Below the pieces are notes generated by a model, which ran no database searches, had not been told where the DNA came from, and saw only the letters and a program-made list of their open reading frames with translations. 64,000 nucleotides of DNA. Source: Echiichthys vipera (taxonomy: Eukaryota > Chordata > Actinopteri > Perciformes > Trachinidae). The stretch is taken from NCBI GenBank assembly GCA_963691815.1, contig OY829645.1, positions 19,815,951 to 19,879,950 of the forward strand, in the 5' to 3' direction. Numbering within the stretch: the first letter of the stretch is position 1; each line of letters opens with the position of its first letter. The translations under genes and the position numbers were made by a program. This document shows, piece by piece, positions 40,352-52,629 of the stretch.

Positions 40352-41115
40352 AATAACCAACCACTCAAAAACGTGACCAACTTCAACTACCTCGAGTCAG
40401 TTCTGACAGAAACCTGCGACCTGACCCATGAAGTACAGAGACGCATTGGTCTTGCTTCCGCCTCTTTTGGAAGACTCTCTAACAGAGTCTTCTTCAATAA
40501 AGATCTACAACTTTGTACCAAAGTAGCTGTATACAAAGCTGTTTGTCTGTCTATCCTACTGTACGGTTCTGCATCTGGGGTCCCCGACAGAGGACATATA
40601 TCAAAACTAGAGGCTTTTCACAAAAGGTGTTTACAACGCATCCTGGAGCTTAAGTGGCGGGACAAAGTGCCATACACAGAAATACGCAGGCGAGCAAACA
40701 TCAAGCCTTGCAAAGTCATCCTACGCCAAATACAACTACGCTGGTTGGGACATGTTGCCAGAATGGCAGTGGATAGACTTACGCGTAAAGTACTATACGG
40801 AGAGCTCTCTGCCAGTCGCCGATCTGCAGGAGGTCAGCACAAGCGATATAAAGACCACCTGAAAACATCTCTCAAGAAATGCAATCTCCAACCCCTGGCC
40901 CTTGAGACCCTTGCCACTGACCGTCATAAATGGCGAACTTCTTGAGAAGAAGGCATCAGAATCTATACATCAGATCTAGAACGCAAAGCAGATAAAAAGC
41001 GCGCTCGACGCCATCAGCAACAAGCTCAAGACGGAAACTTACCCTGTGACATTTGCAACCGTGTTTGCAAGTCCTGCATCAGACTTCATAGCCATCGAAG
41101 AACCCATTTTAGTGT
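40352..41115 (+). pseudogene. LINE C-terminal relic with CCHH zinc finger (3' part)
   Basis: This continues the host LINE after the nested insertion: NNQPLKNVTNFNYLES, TCDLTHEVQRRIGLASASFG, KVAVYKAVCLSILLYGS, LEAFHKRCLQRILELKWRD, LRWLGHVARM, RLTRKVLYGELSASRRSAGG, GGQHKRYKDHLKTSLKKCN, then a stop near 40945. In the same region CDICNRVCKSC...HSHRRTH (41045-41100) forms a C2H2-like finger that closes many elements of this type, probably for nucleic-acid binding. The 40337-40945 frame is long and little damaged. Confidence 0.8.
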
Positions 41116-41282
41116 GACCCTCAGAAAGTGTCTACCCACTTCCTCACCTTTTCTACGCATGAAATGACGTCTTCGTCGGACCTGACGGACAGCTTCAAGC
41201 ATGCAAGGGTATAAACACAGCAGCAAGCTTCAGGACGAACTACATTCCCTTCGACAGAAACATTTACGTTGTAACTTTTATT

Positions 41283-41284
<2 letters not shown>

Positions 41285-41318
<34 letters not shown>
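41285..41318. repeat. (TAA)n microsatellite
   Basis: About eleven TAA units just beyond the LINE 3' end. It may be, or derive from, the tandem tail of that LINE. Confidence 0.95.
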
Positions 41319-41319
<1 letters not shown>

Positions 41320-41604
41320 TTCAAAGATTAGCTGTATTAAAAATAAAAAGAATATGCAATGCACAAAAAAAATAAAACTTATTCCCAGCCTTCTTTGGTG
41401 GCTTATTTTTGTTTTTTTCCACTCTTGATGTTTATGAGCTGTTTGATTTTTGCAACACTTACAATATACAACACTTTTAAATAAACGATGATCCATTTTC
41501 TGGACTAGAAAGGGTTTATTAGATCCTTAATGTAATGGAAGCTGCTTTAATTCCATCATGTCTAGTATAGTAAAATAAAAATATATAGTAAAAAGGCAAC
41601 TTCT

Positions 41605-41945
41605 AACTTCATTCATTCATCTTCAACTGCTTATCCCGGGGCCGCGGGGGGTTGCTGGAGCTGATCCCAGCTGACATCAGGCGTGAGGCGGGGCACACCC
41701 TGGACAGGACGCCAGTCTTTCGCAGGGCACACAGAGACGAACTGAGACAGACAACCATTCACACCTATGGGCAATTTTAGAGTCATCAATTAACCTAACA
41801 TGTGCATATCTTTGGATTGTGGGATGAAAACCCACGCAGACACGGGGATAACATGCAAACTCCACACAGAAAGGACCAGGCCGGGATGCGAACCTCGAAC
41901 CTTCTCTCTGTGAGGCGACAGTGCTAACCACTACACAACCGTGTA
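41605..41945 (-). mobile_element. tRNA-derived SINE
   Basis: On the minus strand the right end reads as a tRNA-like head: gtgtagtggttagcac resembles an A box and ggttcgcatcc a B box (one change from GGTTCGANTCC). A conserved body follows (tgcgtgggttttcatccc; gctgggatcagctcc) and the copy ends in GAATGAATGAA. This is one of the commonest dispersed repeats in teleosts. RNA polymerase III transcription is inferred from the boxes. A second, head-less copy lies at 61783-61985. Confidence 0.75.
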
Positions 41946-44900
41946 GCCAACTTCTTACTTATTTGTAAGTATGCAGTGTTTCCTCCAACACGAAAAAGGA
42001 TACAAAAAAAGGTGCTGCGCTGTGCTGTGTGGTTTGAAAGCTTGCACGAATGCAGACTCACTGTTGGAGAGCTTTATAACCAACTTCCACTAGAACGTGC
42101 AAACGGAGTGAGAGTGTGTAAGAGAAGTGTGTAGGGGCTGGATTTAATTGGGTAACAAGACAACGAAGATGGGGTTACACGCAAAACAGGGGAACAAGGG
42201 GAAGATGTGCTGGGCAGGGCTACAGGAACATAGAGAAACACACTGTCTGGAAACTAATGCAAAGTTAAGATAAGAACTAAAGGGGGCTAAAACATGAAGT
42301 AGAACTGGAACTAAACAGTAAAATACAATGGAACAAGGGTGTGGTGGGAAACACAAAGATAGGAAGTAAAACAAGACCTGACACAAGCGGAGCCTTAAAA
42401 ACAAAGTAAAAAAAGGAATCAAACTAAACCAAGAAGTCACAACGATGACAGTTTGAGGCTTAGCTCGAGTTAGCAGCTCAAGCACAGGTCCCACAAGTGG
42501 TGTTCATTGATGATGTTCTGGCGTGGTCTCTGGTTGGCTCAAAATGGAAACAAATCTGTAGCCAGTCGATTTAATTGTTCTCAACTAAAGACAAGTATAA
42601 AAACAGGAGTAGGTTCTCTCTCTCTCAGACAACAATTCTAATACTGCTACACAGGAGCACTATATAAACCTGAGTCTTTGAGTTAATTAATAATCCTCTA
42701 CCAGCCAGTAAAAATTAAGAAGATCTAAAATTTGAACTGACAACTCAACCTTACACCTGCGACAAGGACTGCAAAGCACACTGAATATACCATTTTTGAC
42801 ATAACAAGGACATCTGTGTTTTATTTCTTTTAAAAGAGGTTTGACAACATATTGTTTTCCTTTGTCCAAACTACAGTGAAAAAGTTATTTGTTTAATTTT
42901 GAGATTTTGCTCCACTGCATGCTCTCTTAAAGAAGAGCAAAGGCTTTTCACGACTGAAAAGATGTTTTTGCTCAGTGATATTTTAGTGCTACGTATGATC
43001 TCTATCACTCGTGTGTCACTTGTTTCCTCTATCAAATTGTACATGTTTGTCTTGCTTGTGTGTGCCTAAGGTTAAATATGTGCATGTGTGTCCGTGTGTG
43101 TGTACAGTATGTTGATATAGAGTGTTGTTTGATTAATAATCTCCTGACCATTTCATTACAGTAATCAGGTCCGGGATCGGCAGCGGTGGCAGGATGACTT
43201 AGAACTCGCGGCCTCGCTTCATTAACTCCCTGTGACCAAAGAGCGACACCCTCGCAACAAATTAGAATTGCCTCGGTACCCGGACTCAGACACTTCAAAC
43301 TCTTCTGCAATGAGTCCGGTGAAGGTAAAGATAATATTCCTTCCCCTCTAATCTTCTGTCTGACAATCATACTTGAGATCATGTCCCAAATTACCTGACT
43401 CCTTTTTCTCAGAAGGCTTTTTGTTCATTTTTAACATGTATCATTAAAAAATATTTATAAATCTATATATGTGTTTCATTGTAAACTGACTGCTTTTCTC
43501 TTATCTTCAATCCTACTCAAGTTCACTTTTACTTTGTCTCCACTCCTTTAATTATTGTTTTCAATCCATCTTATATTTAGTCAGTTACTAAATATATTAT
43601 CTCCTTTACTTCTTCACTACCTATATTATTTTTTTTATTGTGAATGGTATCCTGCCCCCAATAACCCAATGACAGTTAGTTACCTTGAATAGAAAGTATT
43701 AAAACAAATACTCCCCTGGTAAATACACTGCATGCTGCAGCTTATTTGGGCTTACAACTGCCTGGAAATGTGGTTTTAACTCATTCTGAATCACTAACTC
43801 CTACTTGTACATTTGATGTGAGATACATGTCTGAAGCTTGATTCATGTTTACTGCAAATTCAGAGAAAGCCCTCTGAATCCCCCTCTTAAGCAGTCCCCT
43901 CCATGTGCAGTACAATACAATTGAATTAGCTGCCCACCAATGTTATTATTAAAACTTATCGCAAACAACCTAACCAGATTTGATCACATCCTCATGTTCA
44001 TTTTGTTTCGCTTTGGTGAAACCGGTAATGTGTTGCTGTATTGTATTGTTAAACTGGATCACACAGTGCTGGTCTGATGAGATCGCAGGGGGAAAAAAGA
44101 CTCTGACGTTATGTAAACTTGTTACCTTGCACAGCAGCTGGATTCTCTAATCAGTGGCGTGTGAGTAGCTATGGATGTGGTTTAGGTGTGTGTGACAACA
44201 CATTCAAAACAACAATAGCAGCTCCTAAAGAGGTTAGCGGGTTGACAGTAGGCATATGCCTCCAAGTATGAGCATACATGTTGTTTTATATAAAATGGAA
44301 CATTTGTTGGATGATATCTCGATTGTGATGCTAATTTCCATTGACGCATTAATGGTTGTTACCATTTTGTGTTAGCATTGAGCTACGTAACAGATTTTTT
44401 AAATGTATTATTATTTTAAATCAGTAAACATTACAATTATACAAATACACAGCAACAACTAACGGACTAAGTACGTAACATTTGCAACATCATTGTAGGA
44501 TCTATTTTAGCTTATTAACAGTTAACTTGTCCTCTCTGGTACACATAGGGTGCTAAAACAATCCATTGCCTACATAAGCCTACAGTACATTGTTGAATTT
44601 TATTAAATTAACACATTCCTCAATTATTTGTCTCAAAGTAGCTTAACCATGTCATACGATGCGACTTCTTTAGACCTACACAACAACAAAAAAATATTAC
44701 AAATGATGTACATTTAATATATATCCATAATATCCAGGAATTCACATTATAGACACCACCCCAGACTATCAATCGAACAATTCAATACAGGGTCCAGCCA
44801 TATACCAGGTTTAACCTAGTCTTATTTGAGAGCATGCTTTTTTCCAGTTTCGAATGATAGGCGGTCAGTAAACTGGCCCCTTCAGAATTTTTTATACGAC

Positions 44901-45773
44901 AATAAAGATTGTATACAAAAATAAAGATTTTTGTGTAATTTGAGAGTGAAGTCATCACAGCTACATTCCTGGAAGCATCCACAGTCGACAGAGCAGGTGG
45001 CCTCTCAACCACGACAGTTCAATGTTAAGATCCTGTCTCTTCATCCCTCTTTTGGAGCCAAATGACTTCCATAATTCCCTTTGTGGGTGACACTAATGGG
45101 AACCATGCTATGTCACACAACTCACCGCCCTGCTTGCCTGCACTCACTGATGCTCAGCCCATTGGATTGGTGACTGAGGTAATCTTTTTCTATGCTGACC
45201 ACAAGTTGTGGAACAAAACTTCAATAACCCGCTGGGCTAATGCAATTAGTAGTCAATGACCGTATCACTTACACAAGCAATGAGTGCTGCCCGGAGGGGG
45301 TGAATGCTGCTTTGGTGTGCGTGTGTGATAAACAATGAGGTCCTCACAAAAGGGGAAAACGGAAGGAAGGGTGGTAGGAGTAATGTTATGATGCAGCCTT
45401 GGTGATATCTAGTCATCAGTGTGAGGTTATGGTGAGAGAGAGAGGTGAGTAGTGTGCTATCATGGGACGGGATGATATCTCAGAGGATTTTTGTCAGTTT
45501 TGCCCACACTATCAGCGCTCTATATCTGATTATTAAGACTCCATAGTTGTGAAGTGTTCACAGTGCCAGAGATAAGGCACCAGTAAAAATGATTTTTTTT
45601 TTCCTGCAGAGCAAGCATAACAGGTAGATAAATAGCAGGGAAATCGTATGGCTTTCGTGTTTCAGAGAGAGTTATTTTTTTGTTGCAAAGATCATTCACC
45701 AATGGCTGGACTACATATATGTGTATCTGCATATTTAAAAATCAAGTATAGAGCTGTGAAAATATGTGAAGAT

Positions 45774-45776
<3 letters not shown>
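41946..45776. other. unique sequence; two candidate conserved noncoding blocks
   Basis: 42110-42500 has an A/G-rich texture like a degraded LTR (many aacag/gaaca words) but no termini. 43155-43330 is balanced and repeat-free, with an acceptor-like cattacag at its start. 45060-45330 is likewise balanced, with gctaatgcaattag. No supported gene. Confidence 0.35.

Positions 45777-45800
<24 letters not shown>
45777..45800. repeat. T24 homopolymer
   Basis: Twenty-four uninterrupted T residues. No retrotransposed sequence is evident on the side where a minus-strand insertion would lie. Confidence 0.9.
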
Positions 45801-45804
<4 letters not shown>

Positions 45805-48624
45805 TTAGTCACCATTAAACATAAAAGGGATTCTACATTTTACATTTGCAAGGAATGCAAAGCAATCTGAGTCACTTACGCCACAAAATATGATACCATG
45901 AAATATGTTGGTAAAGTTTCTCTAATTAAAGCGTTACATGAGAATACTGTGTTGTTTCATTTTAGGTGAGTTTGTGGTTGTGGTTAGTGCATTACACTCT
46001 CTTTACAACAGCAACATCCAGGATGCATGTCTTCTCGCTTCTCCTTACAGTTTGACCTTCTCCCTGATCACAATCAGCACCTGATGTAATTAATGAGGTG
46101 ATTAATTGCTGGATTGATCTACTGATCAATCAAAAAGCTCTCGGGTAAAAATTGAAATCCTGAGCCCAGCGTAATTACTGGGAATATTAGGACTGTAATT
46201 GGACCCTATTGTCAATTTTTAACATTTGTTTCTTATTTGTAGCATATTTGTGTGAATGTTTTTAGTTCAAGTTATTGAAATAAAAGCACCAATAAGAAAT
46301 AACAACAGTGTGTGTGATTCATAAATTCATAAATGCTTTCAGTATGTTTTTGAATGAAACAATGTTACAATCACATCAGATTATAGTTAGGTCCACATCA
46401 TTTCATTTTTAGTACAACATAACTCTGCACACTTGTCTTGGGAACTAAAGGCAATCATACAGTGTAAATCACAAGTAGCTCACGTACTGGATTAAGCTTT
46501 ATTAAAGCTATCATGCAACCAGGTTTTAGCATCATGTTAAAGCTATGATTTAAAAAACACACAGTAAAGACACAAAGGAAAACATAGAGAGAGAGAGAAG
46601 GAGAGAGAGGTGACATGAGGCAGTGGTAGTGGAGACTTGTAGCATGGGAAGGTGACCCTGAAACACAGGCAGGGCTGTTCATTTAGGCAGGCAGGGAGCA
46701 GAGAGGTGACAGCCAGCGCCAGAGTAGTGGTGGACCCCTGGAGAGAGGCACTGTAGCAGATGGAATAAGAGAATTTAGATTAAACAATCCCACACCGCAC
46801 AATGTCACCATGTTGATGCTGCTCTCGTCTTGGAGGTGATGTTGGACTCTCAGTAGCTGAAGGATATGGGGGGGAAATAATTGAATTCCTCTGCTATACA
46901 GAATCTTAAGAGAATGCACACAGATATTATTAGGATTTAACTAAAGTATTTAAATTATCGATTGATCTCTAAATTATTGTATTGATTATTCAATTCTTTA
47001 GTCCAAACTAAGATTGTCATGATACCAGAATTTTCAACTTTGATATGATATTGGAATAAAAAATGTTTTACCTCTTTCAATACCACGACAAAAATGAAAA
47101 AAAGTCCTCGGCACACAAAAATAAATTGTTAATAACCTGCACAAAGTGCTGGAACAGAGAAGTCACTTCTAGATGGCAGAAGGTCTCTTACAACAAAGGT
47201 TTGTAGCCCTTTCAGAGCCCATAACTTTCGGGGAAGGCAAAATGTTGCCACACCGATGACTTCTGGGATAATTTAACAGTTCTGTTATTTCTCCGACCTC
47301 TCGAACTCTGGCAGCGGTCATAGTGTCTCAAAAAGTGCATCTGCAGGCTACTGATAAGCTAATGTTAGTTGCATGCTCCCGTCGGTAATCTACGCTGTGT
47401 CTTCTGTGTTGTTGTTGTTGTTGTTGTTTTTTATAGCATAAGTACTTTTTATACTATCGCATGTACAATTAATGGAGTTTGTATCGTTTTAAACACAAAG
47501 TTTCGTAAAAGTATTGAACTACCAACATTCCCAATTGTAAGCCAGCTCTGTATCATGGCAATGTGGGCAGTATATGCAGATAAACAGTGTTTGGCTTGAC
47601 TCCATGGTCTAAAATATATCTCAAAAATATATATATTGTAGAATACACAACATTTCAGATATTTCTTATGTTTGTCAAAGAAGTTATACAAGCCTAAAAG
47701 TAGACAATGACCCCATGTGGAATAAAATCTGACCATGAAAAAGAGGCAGAATAAGAAACAGAGTGAGATCAGATTGAGTGTGGACAGGGTTGGCCAAACT
47801 CATCATTTTTGGGTGCTGTTCTTCCATTTTTTCCACCTCACTCTTATTCTCTATTTCAAGGACACGCTGGCTGCTGAGTGTGGCTGTACCAGCGATGCTC
47901 CCTCAATTGTGGTTGGATGGCCAGCTGCATGATATATTATTTCTTCTGATTACCACCCACACACACTGATAGGATCCCAGCTGGAAGAGGACAGAGGCCA
48001 GAGTGCCAGCATTCGGTCTGTATGTCTTTTGTAAGCCAGCGTCAGCATGCCTCTGCATATGAGCATGTTTGTCTGGCTACTCAAACATCAGCACGACTGT
48101 GTGTATTAGTGAAGACTACCTGACATCAGCACATCACATCTGGGTGGTGCAGGAAAAAAGGGAAATACAGAAGACACTATTACTCACACGCATGTGTTGT
48201 GGGAATTTTGGATATTTGTAATTCATAAGCATAGTTTTGTAAGGTTCAGTGTCTCCTCTGTCTAACCTTCTTAATGGATAACACAAATAACTAACTTTTG
48301 AATGGTATAATGGCATATGTGTGCATCTGCACTCTGTGTTAGAGACCTTGTGATGAGAGAGGATCAGAATGTTCAGAATTATAATGTCTGAGGCATGTTT
48401 TGTTTGGTCTAAAGACGTCACCCAACCAAGGCTTAATGCGTCCTGTCTCTTCCTCTAAAAGACTGGGCACAATTTGGATCTGTGTCATTTCTACTAGACT
48501 CTATCTTTGTGAGGAAGCAGGGGTGAACATATTTTTGTCTGCAGAAGAAAATGCTTTGGCAAAATAAACCACAGAGAAAAAGCTGATCCTGTTTGTTGAT
48601 CTTTATTGAAGAAATCATTTCCAC
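45801..48624. other. unique sequence; candidate conserved noncoding block at 46000-46210
   Basis: 46000-46210 is dense in gtaattaatgag, gtgattaattgc, gatcaatcaaaaag and gcgtaattactggg cores. 47030-47300 (catgataccaga, ataccacgacaaaaatg) resembles a degraded hAT-type repeat. A GTT x7 run is at 47408-47428. No gene seen. Confidence 0.35.
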
Positions 48625-48645
48625 AACACAACACAACACAACACA
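48625..48645. repeat. ACAAC short tandem repeat
   Basis: About four ACAAC units directly upstream of the dispersed repeat at 48655. Confidence 0.85.
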
Positions 48646-48654
48646 CATGCAAAC

Positions 48655-49040
48655 CATAGACTGTTTAAAAAAATGGACATAGCATACCTAACATGGTCCG
48701 TTCTCTCAACTTAACCCAATCGTCCTCGCCTACGGGAGTCGCCATCTTGTCAGACTCCTGGTACAAAAAAAAGGTCCCCCCCCTCAGTGCTGTCATGGAG
48801 ATATGACCTGTACCAGGCCTTAAATAGATGTAATTATGCCGTGAAAAACGACCTATACAGACTAGAATGTATTTTGTTAACAAGACCTAAGTAGTTTTAA
48901 TTATGCTGTGAAAAATGGCCTGTTTAACATGGGGGTCAATGAGAAACTTGCTCTATTTTGCAATCTACTCCTACTGGACACTCAGAGAACTGCATTTTTT
49001 GGCACTTCCGTATTGGATCAACCAGGAAGTAACTGTGGTG
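48655..49040 (+). repeat. dispersed fish repeat, second copy of the 6.4-7.4 kb family
   Basis: It begins ccatagactgtttaaaaaaatgg and contains ccgttctctcaactt, gccatcttgtcagac, gactagaatgtattttgtt, ctactcctactggacactc and cgtattggatcaaccaggaagt. All of these occur in the same order at 6413-6500 and 7190-7400. The copy here is not split by the roughly 600-bp insertion found in the first one. No coding capacity; superfamily unknown. Confidence 0.8.
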
Positions 49041-50929
49041 TGGGCTTGATGCAAACATACATCCTTTGCTACTGAGGTTGCCATGAGTGCAATGGCCTCA
49101 TTGTTTAGCTCTGCAAGGTTGGGTGTGGGGAGACCAATTATCATGGTATCCTGGTACAACAATAGGAGGAGATGCGGGGGGGTAACATGCAGTGCTTACG
49201 GCTTACAGTTGACTGATGTCTTTGGTGGCTCATTTTCTCAATGTGAAAGCACTGACAAGTTGATTTTTCACCTGTAAAATGCCCCAAATTAATATGTAGG
49301 TTGGTCACAATTATTCTAAAGGTAAAGCATCCATATCAAAATAGTTTTTTATGCTATGGGTTTATAATGAAAAAAAAAAACATCTGTGTATCGTCATAAT
49401 TAATCTCCCAAATATCAATATTAGCATCACCCTCAGAAGTCCAGTATCAGTTGGGCATTTCACTGAAGAAAACTATAATGTTGACCATTTGAATGGAGTC
49501 AGTATGCAAACTCTTCATTGAGGCTGATGTCTAGTAGCCTTACACTTATGTTATGTGCATATAATTAAACTCATACATGTCATTACATGACAAATAACTT
49601 GCGTGTAAATGCATTCAATTATTAGGAATAAAACATTATTTCAAAGGTCTAACTGCTATCACTACCTAAAGCAATTCTTACCTTTTTGGCATTTTTCCAC
49701 TTTTCTTTTGTAATCTCAAAATGCTCCTAATAAGGGCATGGCACACCTAAATGTAAGGGAAATCCTCCAGGTGTTGAAACTCATCAATATTCAATTCTCA
49801 TATATTTCTGATAACAATCTGACCGAATAAAATGATTGGCCGATCTCATGCTGCGTTCCAGTGCCATGGAAAGTCCGATCTGATAATATAGAATATACAG
49901 CAGTGAAAGAAGTAAGCTTAAGCCTTTGATACTAGAGTTGCCAATGTTTAGCTCAATACTTTGTCTCAACTATCAATACCTGGTGAACTGAAATGATTAT
50001 GAACTTAATGATAGACACAAAGAAAGGAGAATGCTTCACTATTAATGTATTGGTAGTAACCAGATGGTCTTATTGTATCCATTGCTGTTGTTGCGTTTGT
50101 TGCAACTACCCAGGCTGCTGAGATCATTTTGCTTTATCACCATCGTTGTGCCTTCTCCTCATGACAGAGTGATTTCTCAACAAGACACTCTCTTCCCAGT
50201 AATTCCTGGAAAATTATTTATCTCCCATCACTCCACACAGAAACACAATCATATTTTCTCTTCAATGAATAAGGGGGAACCTTGTTGCGAGAAAATGTCT
50301 CAGCTCAAAACATGTCAAAACTCACTTGAGGAGTAGGAACACACACATGCATTCACACATAAGGAGATTCACACACAACACAAATGTCACGCAGGTAAAG
50401 ATGGATTTCTTACATCAACAGCCCAAAGCCCTTTTTTCCTCATCTTTTTGCCTCCTCTCACCCTCTCCCTCTTCTTTCCCCTCATCTCTCTCCATCTTTT
50501 CCTGATCTTTCTTTCTGTCTTTCCCCTCATCTCCTGCCTCTCCAGAGGGTTCTTTCTGATTCATTATTTCCTGTCAACCTGTGTCTCCTGAGGCCTCCCA
50601 TGCACTGGAGACCCTTCTCTAACTTCACTTGAGCTGTTAAATGGCTACATATTCCCTCTTCCTAAACGGCTGAACCTCTGGGTCCTTGCTTTAACTTTTA
50701 AACAGGAAACAGGTGCTTTTTTATCAAATAATGTTCAAAAGGTAACTGCTGATGACTCCAGGTTTATCAGGAAGTGCCAGGTGCATACAGCAACACTCAA
50801 GATGTACTGACAACCTTCCTATGACTTCAGTGGGCATTTCTCTGTAAAAAAAAAACAAAAAAAAACATTGAAAGAATTAATTTTGAGTACTATGTCTTTC
50901 CTTTAGCTGTTCATCATTAGATCATTTTG
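49041..50929. other. unique sequence, no gene seen
   Basis: 49840-49870 (catgctgcgttccagtgccatgg) resembles a piece of a dispersed hAT-type fish repeat. 50430-50560 is pyrimidine-rich. A-runs lie at 50848-50870. No supported gene. Confidence 0.35.
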
Positions 50930-51440
50930 CTCCTTTTGATCTCTAACTCTCACCAGCCCAACTGACGCACTCAAGCCCTTGTCTGCAAACTTGCATTCTG
51001 AAGTAAAAAATCTTGGAGCCAAATTAAACCCCATGTTTATCCCACCAAGACCTGGAAACAGTTAATGCTTTTATCACCTCTCAGCTTGATTACTGTAACC
51101 CCCTGTATATGGGACTGACCCACTCAACCTTCTCCTAATTCCAAATGGTCCAAAAAGCAGAGCTAGACTTTTGACTTGGTACCAAGAAAATACAACACAT
51201 CACTCCTGTTCTGGCTCATCTGTATTGGCTACCAGTGGAATATGGAGGATCTTAACCTATCTGCGTAGATTTGAAAGGACTTTGGGTAACTACTGTTGTT
51301 TTTTAAGTATGCTACATAAAAAAATGACATGGAGCCTGCAGTGTTTGCTAGGCCTACAGAGTCTGAAGGATAGAGGGTGTTATATGCTGTACAGACTGTA
51401 AAGCCCCTTGAGGAAAATTTGTGATATTGGGTCACGTCAA
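50930..51440 (+). mobile_element. L2 LINE 3' fragment with RT C-terminus
   Basis: In scattered frames the plus strand shows KNLGAKLNPMF, NAFITSQLDYCN-like residues (51060-51100), MGLTHSTFS, KAELDF and HITPVLAHLYWLPVE (51190-51240), the standard C-terminal RT region of L2. An internal deletion follows, and the end carries the L2 3' signature ctgtaaagccccttgagg. It is strongly decayed and unrelated in position to the 17.5-20.8 kb copy. Confidence 0.7.
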
Positions 51441-51654
51441 TGTTGGTGGAAGGGGGGCTAATATTGGAAGTAGGTTATGTTAAAAATATATAATGTTTTA
51501 GGTCCTGAAGTTCTGAATGAAACATGAGAAGCAGCAACAAAATGTCTGGGATTTAAAGTTGTTGCCCCTTTCTCACAATATTCACATAACAACATTTGAT
51601 CTTAAAACACTGATTGACATTGTTTTGGGAAAATGTTCATGAATTCTTTGACTG

Positions 51655-51755
51655 GAAACATACAGGTGGGTCACAAATTAAAGAAAAAACCTGAATATAT
51701 GCTTAGAGAAACATAAAGGGATGCTTCCATAGGGGGCATGAGGAACACTGTACGG
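51655..51755 (+). mobile_element. left part of a split Tc1-like element
   Basis: It starts caggtgggtcacaaattaaag and contains gcttccatagggggcatga, the wording of the left part of a common fish repeat. The matching right part is at 52630-52840. Roughly 870 bp of unrelated sequence separates the halves. Confidence 0.5.
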
Positions 51756-52252
51756 TTTGATAAGTAGTCTTGCTAGACCACTTCCTTACGAGTCGCGTTC
51801 TATAGAGATGAGTCTAGAGTGCTGCCTAATGTTTGTGAGCCTGTTAGATTGGAACGACTTGCGAGTGCTGAACCGCTTCCCTAAAAAAGAGTAAACACAA
51901 ACATAAATAGGGTAATTTGTTTGTTATACGATCAGGAAATGCGCTAATTGAATCAATGGTCAATGTGGTCACAGGAGAGTTAAAAGACTTAGCTTTCTGC
52001 TGCAAAAAGAATGAATGTTCTAGTTTTATTTTTAATTTAGTTTGTTTTTATAGAGCATCATGTAAACAGGAAGAGCTTCCATGGCCGTTACGGGGTTAAT
52101 ACTCTGGCACCACCAGAGTTGTCAGCCTTTTTTCCAGGCGTCACATAACGTGATGACAGGGTACAATCCAACATCATCATCTGAAAGATCTAAGCCTTAG
52201 CTTTCTGCTGCGGAAAGAATTAATTTTCTAGCTATAATAGTTTTTATTTAAG

Positions 52253-52289
52253 ATGGAGCAGCCGCAGGAACCACCTGCGGCTGCTCCAT
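52253..52289. other. perfect 16-bp hairpin
   Basis: Arms atggagcagccgcagg (52253-52268) and cctgcggctgctccat (52274-52289) around the loop aacca. The GC-rich stem stands out in AT-rich surroundings. It follows a sequence (cttagctttctgctgc at about 52197) that is a diverged duplicate of 51990-52030. The first copy is followed by its own smaller hairpin (52101-52119). Confidence 0.9.
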
Positions 52290-52629
52290 TTTCAAAGGGT
52301 TAAGCTTAACGTTTTTGTTTATTTTTCATTTTCATGATGAATCTATAAAATCTACAAAAAGCTATTGTATTTACAATAACTTTTTTGAAAGTGTATTGAA
52401 TTCCCTTACAATATTTAAAAAAAAAAAAAAAACGCACAACGTGTGAATGCAGAGGAACGTGGGTATTTTAGCTCGGTGAGGATCCATCCATACATCCTTG
52501 AGAATTCTCAGAATTCTCAAAAACAAAGGGCGTGAAAAAGGTGCAAATATCAGAGTGTTCTAAACATTGGAACAGTGCTTGGCGACGTTCTATGACGTGG
52601 CGTCCTTAAAAAGACGGCGGTTGAGCATT

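Larger units (their letters stand above)
36560..41120 (+). mobile_element. decayed LINE (RTE/I-like, clade uncertain), interrupted by Rex3
   Basis: A plus-strand non-LTR retrotransposon relic. 36560-37500 is a non-AT-rich leader with a three-copy 16-bp tandem repeat (36744-36791). Endonuclease, RT, a C-terminal region and a terminal CCHH finger then follow in order, broken by stops, frame shifts and internal deletions. At 39421-40350 an antisense Rex3 fragment has been inserted. The leader limit is approximate, judged by the change from AT-rich flanking DNA. Confidence 0.8.

Noticed and set aside
41605..41945. True tRNA gene on the minus strand
   Set aside because: A and B boxes are present, but the sequence continues into a conserved repeat body and a GAATGAA tail, and a related head-less copy exists; it is a SINE.
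45777..45800. Poly(A) tail of a processed pseudogene on the minus strand
   Set aside because: No coding-like or repeat-like sequence lies upstream of the tract in that orientation.
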